Notes under the pieces: model-generated | Told to the model about the DNA's origin: nothing | Seen by the model: the letters and a program-made list of their open reading frames with translations, nothing else | The model's database searches: none | Assembly: GCF_000423865.1 (NCBI RefSeq) | Contig: NZ_AUIU01000016.1 | Location: forward strand, 1 to 64,000 | Reading direction: 5' to 3' | DNA length: 64,000 nt | Source: Thermodesulfovibrio thiophilus DSM 17215 | GTDB lineage: Bacteria; Nitrospirota; Thermodesulfovibrionia; Thermodesulfovibrionales; Thermodesulfovibrionaceae | In this document: positions 28,962 to 38,273 of the stretch, piece after piece | Position numbering within the stretch: position 1 is the first letter of the stretch | How the letters are laid out: each line of letters begins with the position of its first letter | Made by a program: the position numbers and the translations under genes

Positions 28962-30694
28962 CAGTATTTCCTCTCCTGTGGTTGAAATCTTGTTATGTTA
29001 ACAGGTTTGTATTTAAATAAAATACCTTTTTCAGTCTGAAATACAAAAGTATGCTTGAGCCAGTTTTCATCATCTCTTTTTGGATAATCCTCTCTGCAGT
29101 GAGCTCCTCTGCTTTCTGTTCTCTGTAAGGCACAGGAAACAATAACTTCTGAAAGTGTAATCATATGTCCAAGCTCAACAGCATCCAGTAATTCAGTATT
29201 GAATGTATTTGATCTGTCTGTGATTGAGATTTCTTTATATCTTTCCTTAATATCATTTATCTCATCAAGTAGCTCTTTTAAATCTTCCTCTTTTCTAAAT
29301 ACAGAACATTTATCCATCATATTTTTCTGTAAATCCTGTTTGATTGATGCAACATTCTCTCGTCCATTGCTGTTCTTTATCATACTTATGCAATCAATGA
29401 TATTCTGTATTCTTTCCTTTTTCACTCTGTTTTTCTTAGCTGATTTAATTATACTTATAGCAGACTTTCCAGCTCTTCTACCGAAAACCACTGTATCAAG
29501 AAGAGAGTTACATCCAAGACGATTGGCACCGTGAACGGAGACACAGGCACACTCACCAGCAGCATAAAGTCCTTCAATAACAGATCCATCAACATCCTTT
29601 AAAACTCTTCCATCAACATCAGTTGGAATTCCACCCATTGCATAATGAGCAGTTGGAACAACAGGAATTGGTGCTTTAGAAGGATCAATGCCCAAGTAAA
29701 TCTTACAGAATGTTGTTATCTCAGGAAGCCTTTCCTCAAGAATTTTCTTATCAATATGTCTTAAATCAAGATAGACATAGTCTTTACCATCAATTCCCCT
29801 GCCCTCTCTTATTTCAGTCAATATGGCACGTGATACCATATCTCTTGGCGCAAGGTCTTTTATTGTTGGTGCATAACGTTCCATAAATCTCTCACCATTT
29901 CCATTAATCAATATTCCACCTTCTCCCCTTGCTCCTTCAGTAATCAGTATCCCAAGTCCATAAAGTCCGGTTGGATGAAACTGGAAAAACTCCATATCTT
30001 CAAGAGGATATCCCTGCTTAAAAAGCATGCTCAAACACTCACCGGTACTTGCATAGGCATTCGATGTTACTTTAAATATCTTTCCAAACCCTCCACTTGC
30101 TATAATTAATGCTTTTGATTCAAACACATGAATTGAGCCATTTTTTATATTCATTGTGATAATTCCCTGAACAGCATTGTTTTCAATTACAATGTCAAGA
30201 ACCTGAAACTCCTGAAAGAACCTAACCCCATTGAGCTGTCCCTGTTCATATAATGCAAAAAGCACTGCATGCCCGGTTCTGTCTGCTGAATAACAGGCAC
30301 GCCTTACAGGTGCAGCACCAAAATCCCTTGTGTGTCCACCAAATCTTCTCTGAGCGATTTTGCCCTCAGGAGTTCTTGAAAATGGAACACCCATGTGTTC
30401 AAGCTCTATAATTGTAGGAATGGCATCATAACACATTATCTCAATTGCATCCTGATCACCAAGAAAATCACTTCCCTTTACAGTATCATATGTATGCCAC
30501 TCTGGATTGTCAGGCTCCTCATTGCCAAGAGCCGCACCAATTCCTCCCTGAGCCGCAGTGGAATGAGAACGGGTTGGATAAAGTTTGCTTAGCACAGCAA
30601 CTGTACCGTGTTTAACACATTCAATCGATGCTCTAAGACCTGCAAGGCCTGAACCAATAATCACAGTGTCAAAGTAGTGCTTGTTAATCTCCAT
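28961..30694 (-). CDS. sdhA: Succinate dehydrogenase/fumarate reductase flavoprotein subunit
   Basis: A 577-residue FAD subunit carrying the active site. N-terminal VIIGSGLAGLRASIE binds FAD; the covalent FAD histidine lies in TRSHSTAAQGGIGAAL; the substrate region is FHPTGLYGLG with EGARGEGG; C-terminal RTESRGAHCREDYPKRD is the conserved capping/C-terminal motif. First gene of sdhABCD. Complete and of normal length. Confidence 0.96.
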   Translation of the reverse strand: MEINKHYFDTVIIGSGLAGLRASIECVKHGTVAVLSKLYPTRSHSTAAQGGIGAALGNEEPDNPEWHTYDTVKGSDFLGDQDAIEIMCYDAIPTIIELEHMGVPFSRTPEGKIAQRRFGGHTRDFGAAPVRRACYSADRTGHAVLFALYEQGQLNGVRFFQEFQVLDIVIENNAVQGIITMNIKNGSIHVFESKALIIASGGFGKIFKVTSNAYASTGECLSMLFKQGYPLEDMEFFQFHPTGLYGLGILITEGARGEGGILINGNGERFMERYAPTIKDLAPRDMVSRAILTEIREGRGIDGKDYVYLDLRHIDKKILEERLPEITTFCKIYLGIDPSKAPIPVVPTAHYAMGGIPTDVDGRVLKDVDGSVIEGLYAAGECACVSVHGANRLGCNSLLDTVVFGRRAGKSAISIIKSAKKNRVKKERIQNIIDCISMIKNSNGRENVASIKQDLQKNMMDKCSVFRKEEDLKELLDEINDIKERYKEISITDRSNTFNTELLDAVELGHMITLSEVIVSCALQRTESRGAHCREDYPKRDDENWLKHTFVFQTEKGILFKYKPVNITRFQPQERKY

Positions 30695-31025
30695 TAATTT
30701 TTTCCTCCATAACAGACTCTTTGCAAAAAGTAATTTATTTTGTATAATTTATAGCACAATGTCAAGATAGAGGAGATATTTAATTTGTCCACAGCGTGTC
30801 TGCACATACATGACACCATGATTTTCACTCATTCTACTAATAGTTTCATGAGTGACTCCAAAGCAGAAAATCATATTATCATTTTCATAGATTTTTCCGG
30901 TTTTCATAATCCGAAGCAGTTCAGTGAGTATTTAATCCAGAAGACAAAAAATCCCTTAAAAGCCTCAATTAATCTATTTTTTATGCTGCAATTATTATAC
31001 TTAAAAACAATTTAAGGAGGTCAAT
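30695..31025. promoter_or_regulatory. Divergent intergenic region between sdhA and the malic enzyme gene
   Basis: No convincing gene. A minus-strand TTGACA (plus-strand TGTCAA near 30760) followed by an AT-rich stretch could be part of the sdh promoter, but no good -10 is at the ideal distance. On the plus strand AAGGAGGT precedes the malic enzyme ATG. A short minus-strand frame with a weak helix-turn-helix resemblance is discussed under rejected items. Confidence 0.4.
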
Positions 31026-32429
31026 ATGGGCTATGTGCCAAGTCCGAGTTACAGTCTAATAGTACGGGTTGAGATTGAAAATAGAATTGGCATGTTTGCG
31101 AAAATAGCATCTGCCATAAGTGGAGCAGGCGGAGATCTGGGATCAATAGATATTGTAAAAGTAGAAAAAGGAAAAATAATCAGAGATATAACAGTAAATG
31201 CAAGAGATGCAGAACACGAAAAGAAAATCATTAAAGCTCTTAAAAATATTGAAGGAATTAAAATACTAAGAGTCATGGATCGTACATTTCTGGTCCACGA
31301 AGGAGGGAAAATTGGTATATATAATAAGGTAATAGTAAAAGTAAGGGAGGACCTCTCACGGGTTTACACTCCTGGTGTGGCTCGCGTCTGCCTTGACATT
31401 AACAAAAATAAAGAGCATGTTTATCGATACACAATAAAAGGTAATACAGTTGCGGTTATCACTGATGGAACAGCAGTTCTGGGACTTGGAAACATAGGAC
31501 CGGATGCTGCCATGCCAGTTATGGAAGGTAAATGCATGTTATTCAAGGAATTTGGCGGAGTTGATGCCTTCCCAATCGCTTTGAGAACAACAGATGTTGA
31601 TGAAATTGTAAGTATAGTAAAAAAAATCTCAACTCCTTTTGGTGGAATCAATCTTGAAGACATTGCAGCTCCCCGCTGTTTTGAAGTTGAACAGAAGCTC
31701 AGACAGGAGCTTGACATTCCTGTTATCCACGATGACCAGCATGGAACAGCAATAGTTACACTGGCTGCGTTGATTAATGTTGGAAGAGTCTTTAAAAGAG
31801 ATATAAAAGAGTTCAAAATTGTAATAGCCGGTTCTGGCGCAGCAGGAACAGCAATAGCATACATGCTTCTTGACTATGGAGTGAATGATATCATTATATG
31901 CGATAGAGCTGGAATTTTATATGAAGGAAGAGCAGATGATATGGACCCTCATAAAGAAGAACTTGCCAGAAAAACAAATCCCCGTAAAATTAAAGGTAAA
32001 CTGTCCGATGCTATAGAAGGTGCAGATGTATTTATAGGAGTATCCGCACCCAATATTTTAAAACCAGAGGACATAAAAAAAATGGCAAAAGACAGAGTTG
32101 TATTTGCCCTTGCAAATCCAGACCCTGAAGTAGCACCCGAGATTGCAATGCCTTTAGTAAGAATTATGGCAACAGGAAGGTCTGACTATCCAAATCAAAT
32201 AAATAATGTTCTTGCATTTCCCGGTCTGTTTAAAGGCTTGCTTGAAGTGAGAGCTAAAGGAGTGGATAAAGAAATCTTCTTCGCTGCGGCTAATGCAATC
32301 GCAAACATAATAAAAGATGAAGAACTCAATGAAGATTACATAATTCCAAGCATATTCAACAAGAAGGTTGCTCAGGCAGTATCTCATGCTGTATCTGAAA
32401 AAGCCAAAAAACTAAAACTGGCAAGATAA
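31026..32429 (+). CDS. NAD(P)-dependent malic enzyme with N-terminal ACT domain
   Basis: Oxidative decarboxylation of malate to pyruvate. The first ~80 residues form an ACT domain (SLIVRVEIENRIGMFAKIAS), a ligand-binding regulatory module. The malic domain follows with RVYTPGVARVC and DGTAVLGLGNIGP, then the NAD-binding domain HDDQHGTAIVTLAALIN and IVIAGSGAAGTAIA. 467 residues. ACT-malic enzymes are found in many bacteria, where the ACT domain is presumed allosteric. A strong Shine-Dalgarno precedes the ATG. Confidence 0.92.
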   Translation: MGYVPSPSYSLIVRVEIENRIGMFAKIASAISGAGGDLGSIDIVKVEKGKIIRDITVNARDAEHEKKIIKALKNIEGIKILRVMDRTFLVHEGGKIGIYNKVIVKVREDLSRVYTPGVARVCLDINKNKEHVYRYTIKGNTVAVITDGTAVLGLGNIGPDAAMPVMEGKCMLFKEFGGVDAFPIALRTTDVDEIVSIVKKISTPFGGINLEDIAAPRCFEVEQKLRQELDIPVIHDDQHGTAIVTLAALINVGRVFKRDIKEFKIVIAGSGAAGTAIAYMLLDYGVNDIIICDRAGILYEGRADDMDPHKEELARKTNPRKIKGKLSDAIEGADVFIGVSAPNILKPEDIKKMAKDRVVFALANPDPEVAPEIAMPLVRIMATGRSDYPNQINNVLAFPGLFKGLLEVRAKGVDKEIFFAAANAIANIIKDEELNEDYIIPSIFNKKVAQAVSHAVSEKAKKLKLAR

Positions 32430-32432
32430 ATG

Positions 32433-32461
32433 TTGACTTTTTTAAAAAATTCTAATATTAT
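32433..32461 (+). promoter_or_regulatory. Sigma-70-type promoter of the liv operon
   Basis: TTGACT at 32433-32438 and TATTAT at 32456-32461 with a 17-bp spacer, about 30 bp before the livK start and immediately after the malic enzyme stop. The transporter operon therefore probably has its own promoter. Confidence 0.65.
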
Positions 32462-32491
32462 CATTAAAAACTTTAAAACAGGAGGGGCAAA

Positions 32492-33694
32492 ATGAAACGA
32501 TTGGGATTTATGATTGTAATTTTAAGCCTGATATGTCTTTTGGCAGCGCCGTTGTTTGCAGCAGATGTAATAAAATTTGGTGCTGCAATATCTCTTACCG
32601 GTAAACTCGCAAAGGAAGGCAATCTTGTAAAAATGGGATATGAACTATGGAAAGAAACCGTAAACAAAAAAGGTGGAATCAAGATTGGCAATAAATACTA
32701 TAAAGTTGATATCAAATACTACGATGATGAAAGCGATCCAAACAGAGCAGCAAAACTTGTAGAAAAACTAATCACTGAGGATGGTATCAAACTTATTTTA
32801 GGTCCTTATGGAAGTGAATCTGTTTTTTCAACCTCTGCCATTGCTGAAAAATATGGAGCATTGATGGTTCAGGGAGGAGCTGGAGCTGACAAGCTTTATA
32901 CAAGAGGATTCAAAAATCTTTTTGGAGTCTATACAGTAGCAACCGAATATATGGATGATACTCTAAAAATGTTACAGAATAAAACTCCAAAACCAAATAC
33001 TGTAGCAATTGTTTATTCAAATGACATCTTCTCAACACAGGTAGCCCAGGGAGCAAAAGCATCAGCTCAGAAATATGGTTATAAAGTTGTTTATTACAAA
33101 GACTATCCAAAGGGAACACAGGATCTCTCAACAGTAATAGTTGAAATTAAAGCAAAAAATCCTGATATTCTCATTGGATGCGGACATTTTCAGGATACAG
33201 TTGTAATAGTGAAACAGAGCAAAGATTATAAACTTAATCCAAAAGCAATAGCCTTTTCAGTTGGACCAACTCTTCCTGATTTTGTAACAGCTCTCAAAGG
33301 TGATGCAGAATACGTGTTTGGGTCTGCCCAGTGGACACCACCTTTAAAATATAAAGACCCTGTTTTTGGATCAAATGCAAACTTTGTCAAAGCCTTTAAA
33401 TCAAAATTCCGTGTAGAACCAAACTATCATGCTGCAGGAGGAACAACAGCTGCCATAATTTTCCAGAGAGCAATTGAAAAAGCAGGCAGTTTTACCGATA
33501 TAAATAAAATACGTCAGGCACTTTTAAGCTTTAATGAAGAAACCCTGTTTGGCAAAATAAGATTTGATTCAACCGGTAAAGTAGTAGGAAAAGGCATGCC
33601 AGTTATTCAGATCCTCAAAGGAACACAGAGAACCGTGTATCCTGACAATGTTGCTGAAACCAAGCCGGTTTATCCAAAACCAGCATGGAGATAA
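32492..33694 (+). CDS. livK: Branched-chain amino acid-type ABC substrate-binding protein
   Basis: A 400-residue periplasmic binding protein (LivK/type I periplasmic fold). A signal peptide (about residues 1-23, ending LFAA) precedes IKFGAAISLTGKLAKEG, the usual start of the mature domain. LGPYGSESVFSTSAIAEKYG and YHAAGGTTAAIIFQRAIEKAG are typical. Ligands of this family include branched-chain amino acids, amides and urea; the ligand here is not established. GGAGG lies just upstream of the ATG. Confidence 0.88.
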   Translation: MKRLGFMIVILSLICLLAAPLFAADVIKFGAAISLTGKLAKEGNLVKMGYELWKETVNKKGGIKIGNKYYKVDIKYYDDESDPNRAAKLVEKLITEDGIKLILGPYGSESVFSTSAIAEKYGALMVQGGAGADKLYTRGFKNLFGVYTVATEYMDDTLKMLQNKTPKPNTVAIVYSNDIFSTQVAQGAKASAQKYGYKVVYYKDYPKGTQDLSTVIVEIKAKNPDILIGCGHFQDTVVIVKQSKDYKLNPKAIAFSVGPTLPDFVTALKGDAEYVFGSAQWTPPLKYKDPVFGSNANFVKAFKSKFRVEPNYHAAGGTTAAIIFQRAIEKAGSFTDINKIRQALLSFNEETLFGKIRFDSTGKVVGKGMPVIQILKGTQRTVYPDNVAETKPVYPKPAWR

Positions 33695-33700
33695 GTTGTG

Positions 33701-33735
33701 AGCCCAGGAGTTTTCCTGGGCTTTTTATTTTAATT
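33701..33735 (+). terminator. Intrinsic terminator between livK and livH
   Basis: Stem AGCCCAGGA (33701-33709) pairs with TCCTGGGCT (33714-33722) over a 4-nt loop and is followed by a T-rich run. Positioned after livK and before the permease genes, it would reduce readthrough and so give more binding protein than permease, an arrangement common in ABC operons. Confidence 0.85.
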
Positions 33736-33752
33736 TTTAGCGTGAGGTGAAA

Positions 33753-34631
33753 ATGATAATTGTGCAAATTCTCATAAATGGACTGCTTCTTGGTGGATTT
33801 TACGCTGTTATTGGTGTGGGTTTTTCGCTTATATGGGGAGTAACCAACATTATCAATCTCGCACATGGAGCAATGGCTCTTCTGGGTGCATATATTACCT
33901 TTTTTTTATTTCAGGAGTATGGAATTGACCCATTTTTAAGTCTGCCATTCAGTTTTCTATGTCTTTTTATTTTTGGTTATATTTTGCAGAGGTTTCTTTT
34001 AAATCTTGTAGTAAGAGCCCAGATTTTCATGCTTCTTATTCTTACCTTTGGAATAGAGATATTTCTTGTAAACTTTATGACAACATTTTTTTCAGCTGAC
34101 TTTCGATCAATAACACCTGAATATGCAGGCACAAGCTTTGTAATAGGAGATATCGTTATTCCCTATATAAGACTTGCAGTATTTGCAATATGCATCTTTG
34201 TAACATTTCTTTTAAGTTTATTCTTAAATAAAACCTGGCATGGAAAAGCGATAAAAGCAACATCTCTTGATTTAGATGCTGCGATGATGGTAGGAATAAG
34301 CCCTGCAAAAATCTATGCTTTAACATTTGCTATTGCTTCAGGAATTGCAGGAGTTGCAGGAAGTCTTTTACCACTAACTCAGGCTTTTTCACCAAGTATT
34401 GCAGGATCATTAACATTAAGAGCATTCACAGTGAGCATTTTAGGAGGACTTGGAAGAGTCGAAGGTGCCCTTATCGGCGGGATATTACTTGGAATTGCTG
34501 AAACATTAAGCTCCTATTTTATCGGAGAAAGCTATAAAAATGCGATTACACTTGGAATTATGGTGCTGGTTCTTGTTATAAAGCCCACTGGATTACTCGG
34601 GAAGAAATATTTTGCGGAGGTAAAACATTGA
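33753..34631 (+). CDS. livH: Branched-chain amino acid-type ABC permease LivH
   Basis: Polytopic permease (292 residues) with the hallmark start GLLLGGFYAVIGVGFSLIWG and INLAHGAMALLGAY, and GIAGVAGSLLP plus TVSILGGLGRVEGALIGG near the C-terminus. The ATG at 33753 has GAGGTG just upstream; a GTG at 33747 is a weaker alternative because the same GAGGTG would overlap it. Confidence 0.92.
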   Translation: MIIVQILINGLLLGGFYAVIGVGFSLIWGVTNIINLAHGAMALLGAYITFFLFQEYGIDPFLSLPFSFLCLFIFGYILQRFLLNLVVRAQIFMLLILTFGIEIFLVNFMTTFFSADFRSITPEYAGTSFVIGDIVIPYIRLAVFAICIFVTFLLSLFLNKTWHGKAIKATSLDLDAAMMVGISPAKIYALTFAIASGIAGVAGSLLPLTQAFSPSIAGSLTLRAFTVSILGGLGRVEGALIGGILLGIAETLSSYFIGESYKNAITLGIMVLVLVIKPTGLLGKKYFAEVKH

Positions 34632-34632
34632 T

Positions 34633-35589
34633 ATGAAAAAAAGTATCCTTCTTTTTGGAATATTTCTTATCATAATGCTTTGCCTGCCTTTTTTCGTATC
34701 AGGCTACTGGTTAAGGGTGCTAACTCAGACTTTCATGTTTGCAGCTATTGCCACTGGAAGTAACATTATCATTGGATATACAGGATATCCAGCTTTTGGA
34801 AATATAGCATTCTTTGGTGTGGGAGCTTATGTAACTGGTGTATTAATGACAAAATTTGAAATTTCTTTTCTTGCCACTCTGCCATTCTGCGCGCTATCTG
34901 GATTTATAATTGCTGTACTTCTGGGAATACCTCTTTTAAGATTAAAAGGACACTACTTTGCAATAGCCACAATTGGTGTAATGGAAGCCATACGAGAAAT
35001 CGTTGATAACATGACAGATATAACAGGTGGAGGGATGGGTTTAACTTTACCAATCATGGAAGGAGAACCAGCTTATATTTACAAATTCTTTTATTACACC
35101 ATCATGTTAATAATGCTTTTTTCAATCGCTGTCGCATTTATAATATGGAGATCAAAGTTCGGATATGCTCTGAGAGCAATCAGAATTGATGAAGATGCGG
35201 CTTCAGTAATGGGAATAAACACCACTGTTTATAAAACTCTGGCATGGGCATTAAGCGCAGCTTTAGTGGGCATAGTAGGTGGAGCTTATGCATACTGGTT
35301 AACATATATAGACCCTCATACTGCATTTGAAACCACTTACTCTGTTAAAATGTTTGCAATGATATTACTTGGAGGAGCCACAACAGTTCTAGGTCCCATG
35401 ATCGGTGCTTTTATTCTTGAACTAATTTCTGAGATTGTCTGGAGTAAGTTTATAGAAATTCATGGCATGATACTCGGTGCACTTATTGTATTCATTGTTC
35501 TTTTTATACCAAAGGGGCTGTTTGAAACATTTAAAGGTGGCTTTTCTTTGAGAAAAATTATTATTAATTTAAAAGAATATAGATTGTAA
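34633..35589 (+). CDS. livM: Branched-chain amino acid-type ABC permease LivM
   Basis: A 318-residue polytopic permease. IIGYTGYPAFGNIAFFGVGAY is the LivM counterpart of the LivH signature (given as two adjoining parts, about residues 48-68). IPLLRLKGHYFAIATIG and ALRAIRIDEDAASVMGIN are also typical of LivM. It begins 1 bp after the livH stop. Confidence 0.92.
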   Translation: MKKSILLFGIFLIIMLCLPFFVSGYWLRVLTQTFMFAAIATGSNIIIGYTGYPAFGNIAFFGVGAYVTGVLMTKFEISFLATLPFCALSGFIIAVLLGIPLLRLKGHYFAIATIGVMEAIREIVDNMTDITGGGMGLTLPIMEGEPAYIYKFFYYTIMLIMLFSIAVAFIIWRSKFGYALRAIRIDEDAASVMGINTTVYKTLAWALSAALVGIVGGAYAYWLTYIDPHTAFETTYSVKMFAMILLGGATTVLGPMIGAFILELISEIVWSKFIEIHGMILGALIVFIVLFIPKGLFETFKGGFSLRKIIINLKEYRL

Positions 35590-35601
35590 GAGGTCGAAAA
35601 G

Positions 35602-36345
35602 ATGGTTATCCTTGAAACAAGAAATCTTGCAAAAAAATACGGTGGCGTTGAAGTATTAAACGATGTAAACCTTAAAGTTTACAAGGGAGAAATACTTGGA
35701 ATGATCGGACCAAATGGTGCGGGTAAAACCACGTTAATGAATCTCATATGTAAACTAACAGATATAACAGCTGGGGAGATTCTTTACAAGGGAGAGATAA
35801 TAAACAACAAAAAAACCTATGAAATAGCAAAAATGGGCATATCAAGAACATTTCAGGTTGTGAAACCATTCAGTGGTCTTACAGTGCTTGAAAATGTCAT
35901 GGTTGGAGCTTTTTATGGTAAAAAGCAGGCTAAAAATAATGCTGAGGCACGACAGATAGCAATGGAAGCATTGCAAATTGTGGGACTCATAAATGAAAAA
36001 GATAAAGAACCAAGCATTCTTCCAATAGCTCAGAGGAAGAAACTTGAACTGGCAAGAGCACTTGCAATGGATCCGGAACTTCTCATTCTTGATGAGGTAA
36101 TGGCAGGACTTAATCCAAGAGAACTCGATGATATAATGAAAGAAATAGTTCTTCTTAAAGAGCGAGGTATTACAATTATTGCAATAGAACATGTCATGAA
36201 AGTTATAATGGGAATATCAGACAGAGTTGTGGTGCTTCATCTGGGGAGATTAATCTGTGAAGGCAAACCAGCCGAGGTATGCAATAATTCAATGGTAATA
36301 GAAGCTTACCTTGGAAGCAAATTCGCACAAAGAGGAATAGCATAA
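35602..36345 (+). CDS. livG: ABC transporter ATPase LivG
   Basis: A 247-residue ATPase. Walker A is GPNGAGKTT, followed by ISRTFQVVKPFSGLTVLENV with the Q-loop. The signature is degenerate (LPIAQRKKLELARALA, typical of LivG), and Walker B is ELLILDEVMAGL. It lies 12 bp after livM and 1 bp before livF. Confidence 0.93.
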   Translation: MVILETRNLAKKYGGVEVLNDVNLKVYKGEILGMIGPNGAGKTTLMNLICKLTDITAGEILYKGEIINNKKTYEIAKMGISRTFQVVKPFSGLTVLENVMVGAFYGKKQAKNNAEARQIAMEALQIVGLINEKDKEPSILPIAQRKKLELARALAMDPELLILDEVMAGLNPRELDDIMKEIVLLKERGITIIAIEHVMKVIMGISDRVVVLHLGRLICEGKPAEVCNNSMVIEAYLGSKFAQRGIA

Positions 36346-36346
36346 A

Positions 36347-37051
36347 ATGGTACTATTAAATGTTAAAAATATTAACACTGGATATGGAGATTTACAGATT
36401 TTAAGGAATGTTTCTCTAACAATCAACAAAGGAGAGATAGTAGCACTTCTTGGTTCTAATGGAGCAGGTAAAAGCACTCTCATGAGAAGTATTGCTGGCA
36501 GGATCAGAGTGTGGTCTGGAGAAATATTTTTTAAGGACAAAAACATCGCAAATCTCGCTCCTGAAAAAATTGTGAAACTCGGAATAAGCCTTGCTCCTGA
36601 AAGAAGAAGAATTTTTTCAGGTATGACAGTTAAGGAAAACCTTGAAATCGGTGCATATCAAAGAAGGGATGGATTAAAGCAGAGAATGGAAAAAATCTTT
36701 GCCATTTTCCCCAGACTCTATGAAAGAAAAAATCATCTTGGCGGAGATCTTTCAGGAGGAGAGCAGCAAATGCTTGCAATTGGCAGAGCTCTCATGAATG
36801 ATCCTGAACTTCTTTTAATAGATGAATTTACATTGGGTCTTGCTCCTACAATCGTACAGACTCTTGTTGATGTAGTAAAACAGATCAACGACGCCGGGGT
36901 AAGTATCCTGCTTGTTGAACAGGATGTTCATATGGCTTTAGAAATAAGCAATAGAGCCTATGTTATGGAAGTGGGCGAAATCACCATTTCCGGGGAATCT
37001 AAAGTACTTATTGAACATCCAAAAATAAAAGAAGCCTATTTAGGTATTTAA
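36347..37051 (+). CDS. livF: ABC transporter ATPase LivF
   Basis: A 234-residue ATPase: Walker A GSNGAGKSTLMRSIAG, LAPERRRIFSGMTVKENL, signature LSGGEQQMLAIGRALM and Walker B LLLIDEFTLGLAP. The glutamate after Walker B is present. Last gene of the transporter, followed closely by an alcohol dehydrogenase. Confidence 0.94.
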   Translation: MVLLNVKNINTGYGDLQILRNVSLTINKGEIVALLGSNGAGKSTLMRSIAGRIRVWSGEIFFKDKNIANLAPEKIVKLGISLAPERRRIFSGMTVKENLEIGAYQRRDGLKQRMEKIFAIFPRLYERKNHLGGDLSGGEQQMLAIGRALMNDPELLLIDEFTLGLAPTIVQTLVDVVKQINDAGVSILLVEQDVHMALEISNRAYVMEVGEITISGESKVLIEHPKIKEAYLGI

Positions 37052-37078
37052 TTGGTTAATATCAAGGGGGGAATTATC

Positions 37079-38128
37079 ATGAAAGCATTAGTTTATCACG
37101 GTCCGAACAATCCTGTTTTTGAAGACAAACCAAAACCGGTTATACAGAAAAATACAGATGCCATTGTCAGGATAAGCAAAACAACCATTTGTGGCACAGA
37201 TCTACACATCTTAAAAGGAGATGTTCCAACTGTTGTTGATGGACGTATACTGGGGCACGAAGGTGTTGGTATAATTGATGAAGTTGGAAGCGGGGTTTCC
37301 AACTTTAAAAACGGAGATCATGTTCTTATAAGTTGTATCACTTCCTGTGGTAGATGTAGAAGCTGTAAGAAACAGATGTATTCTCACTGTGAAAATGGTG
37401 GATGGATCTTGGGTAACACCATTGATGGCACGCAGGCAGAGTTTGTACGAATTCCCTATGCTGATACAAGCCTCCATCATATTCCTCATGGACTGGAAGA
37501 AGAAGCGCTGGTTATGTTAAGCGATATTCTGCCAACAGGATTCGAAGTTGGAGTATTGAATGGACAGGTAAGACTCGGTGATATTGTAGCAATTGTTGGA
37601 GCTGGTCCTGTGGGAATGGCTGCTCTGTTAACAGCACAATTCTATACTCCTGCTGAAATTATTATGATAGATATCGATGCCAATCGTTTAGAATTATCAA
37701 AGAAATTCGGAGCCACACAGACAATTGACAGCAGCGCAGGCAATGAAAGAGTTATTCAGAAAGTTATGGAACTCACCGAAGGTCGTGGTGTTGATGTTGT
37801 TATTGAGGCTGTTGGTATTCCAGCCACTTTTCAGTTATGTCAGCATATCGTAAAAGCAGGGGGACACATTGCCAATGTTGGCGTGCATGGAAAAAGTGTC
37901 GAGTTACATCTGGAAAAACTCTGGGGACATAATGTTACAATTACAACCGGACTGGTTGATACCTATACCATACCTGTTTTATTGAGAACTGTGCAGTCAA
38001 AGAAACTCATGCCACAGCAACTTATAACACATTATTTTAAATTAAGCGAAATTATGAAAGCATATCATACTTTCAGCAATGCCGCAAAAGAAAAAGCACT
38101 AAAAGTGATTATTGAAAATGATTTATAA
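37079..38128 (+). CDS. Zinc-dependent alcohol dehydrogenase (MDR family)
   Basis: A 349-residue medium-chain dehydrogenase. Catalytic zinc ligands are in TTICGTDLHI and LGHEGVG; the structural zinc lobe is CGRCRSCKKQMYSHC; the cofactor site is VAIVGAGPVGMAAL. The ATG at 37079 is chosen because a GGGGGGAA ribosome site precedes it, and family members start MKALVYHGP. It may be co-transcribed with livF. The alcohol or aldehyde substrate is unknown; isopropanol- and butanol-type dehydrogenases of thermophiles look similar. Confidence 0.88.
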   Translation: MKALVYHGPNNPVFEDKPKPVIQKNTDAIVRISKTTICGTDLHILKGDVPTVVDGRILGHEGVGIIDEVGSGVSNFKNGDHVLISCITSCGRCRSCKKQMYSHCENGGWILGNTIDGTQAEFVRIPYADTSLHHIPHGLEEEALVMLSDILPTGFEVGVLNGQVRLGDIVAIVGAGPVGMAALLTAQFYTPAEIIMIDIDANRLELSKKFGATQTIDSSAGNERVIQKVMELTEGRGVDVVIEAVGIPATFQLCQHIVKAGGHIANVGVHGKSVELHLEKLWGHNVTITTGLVDTYTIPVLLRTVQSKKLMPQQLITHYFKLSEIMKAYHTFSNAAKEKALKVIIENDL

Positions 38129-38273
38129 AAATAACAGTTAACTGGACATATAAGCCTCATCTCAAAAATATAAATATAAAGACCACTGCTTCAATTACCT
38201 TCAGCTTGAGTTAGAGTTATGTAGCATAAATTATTTCCGTCATTTGCTATATAATAAAGGAGAAATTCTGTCA

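Noticed and set aside
30720-30940. A minus-strand frame with GVTHETISRMSENHGVM resembling the Crp/Fnr helix-turn-helix
   Set aside because: Only ~55 residues, closed by a stop just upstream, no sensor domain and no ribosome site; it overlaps the sdh promoter region. Could be a decayed remnant, but one short motif is not enough.
38200-38273. Sigma-54 promoter before the GlrK-like gene
   Set aside because: CATTTGCT resembles a -12 element but there is no GG at the required distance. A TATAAT near 38250 is a better, still weak, sigma-70 signal.
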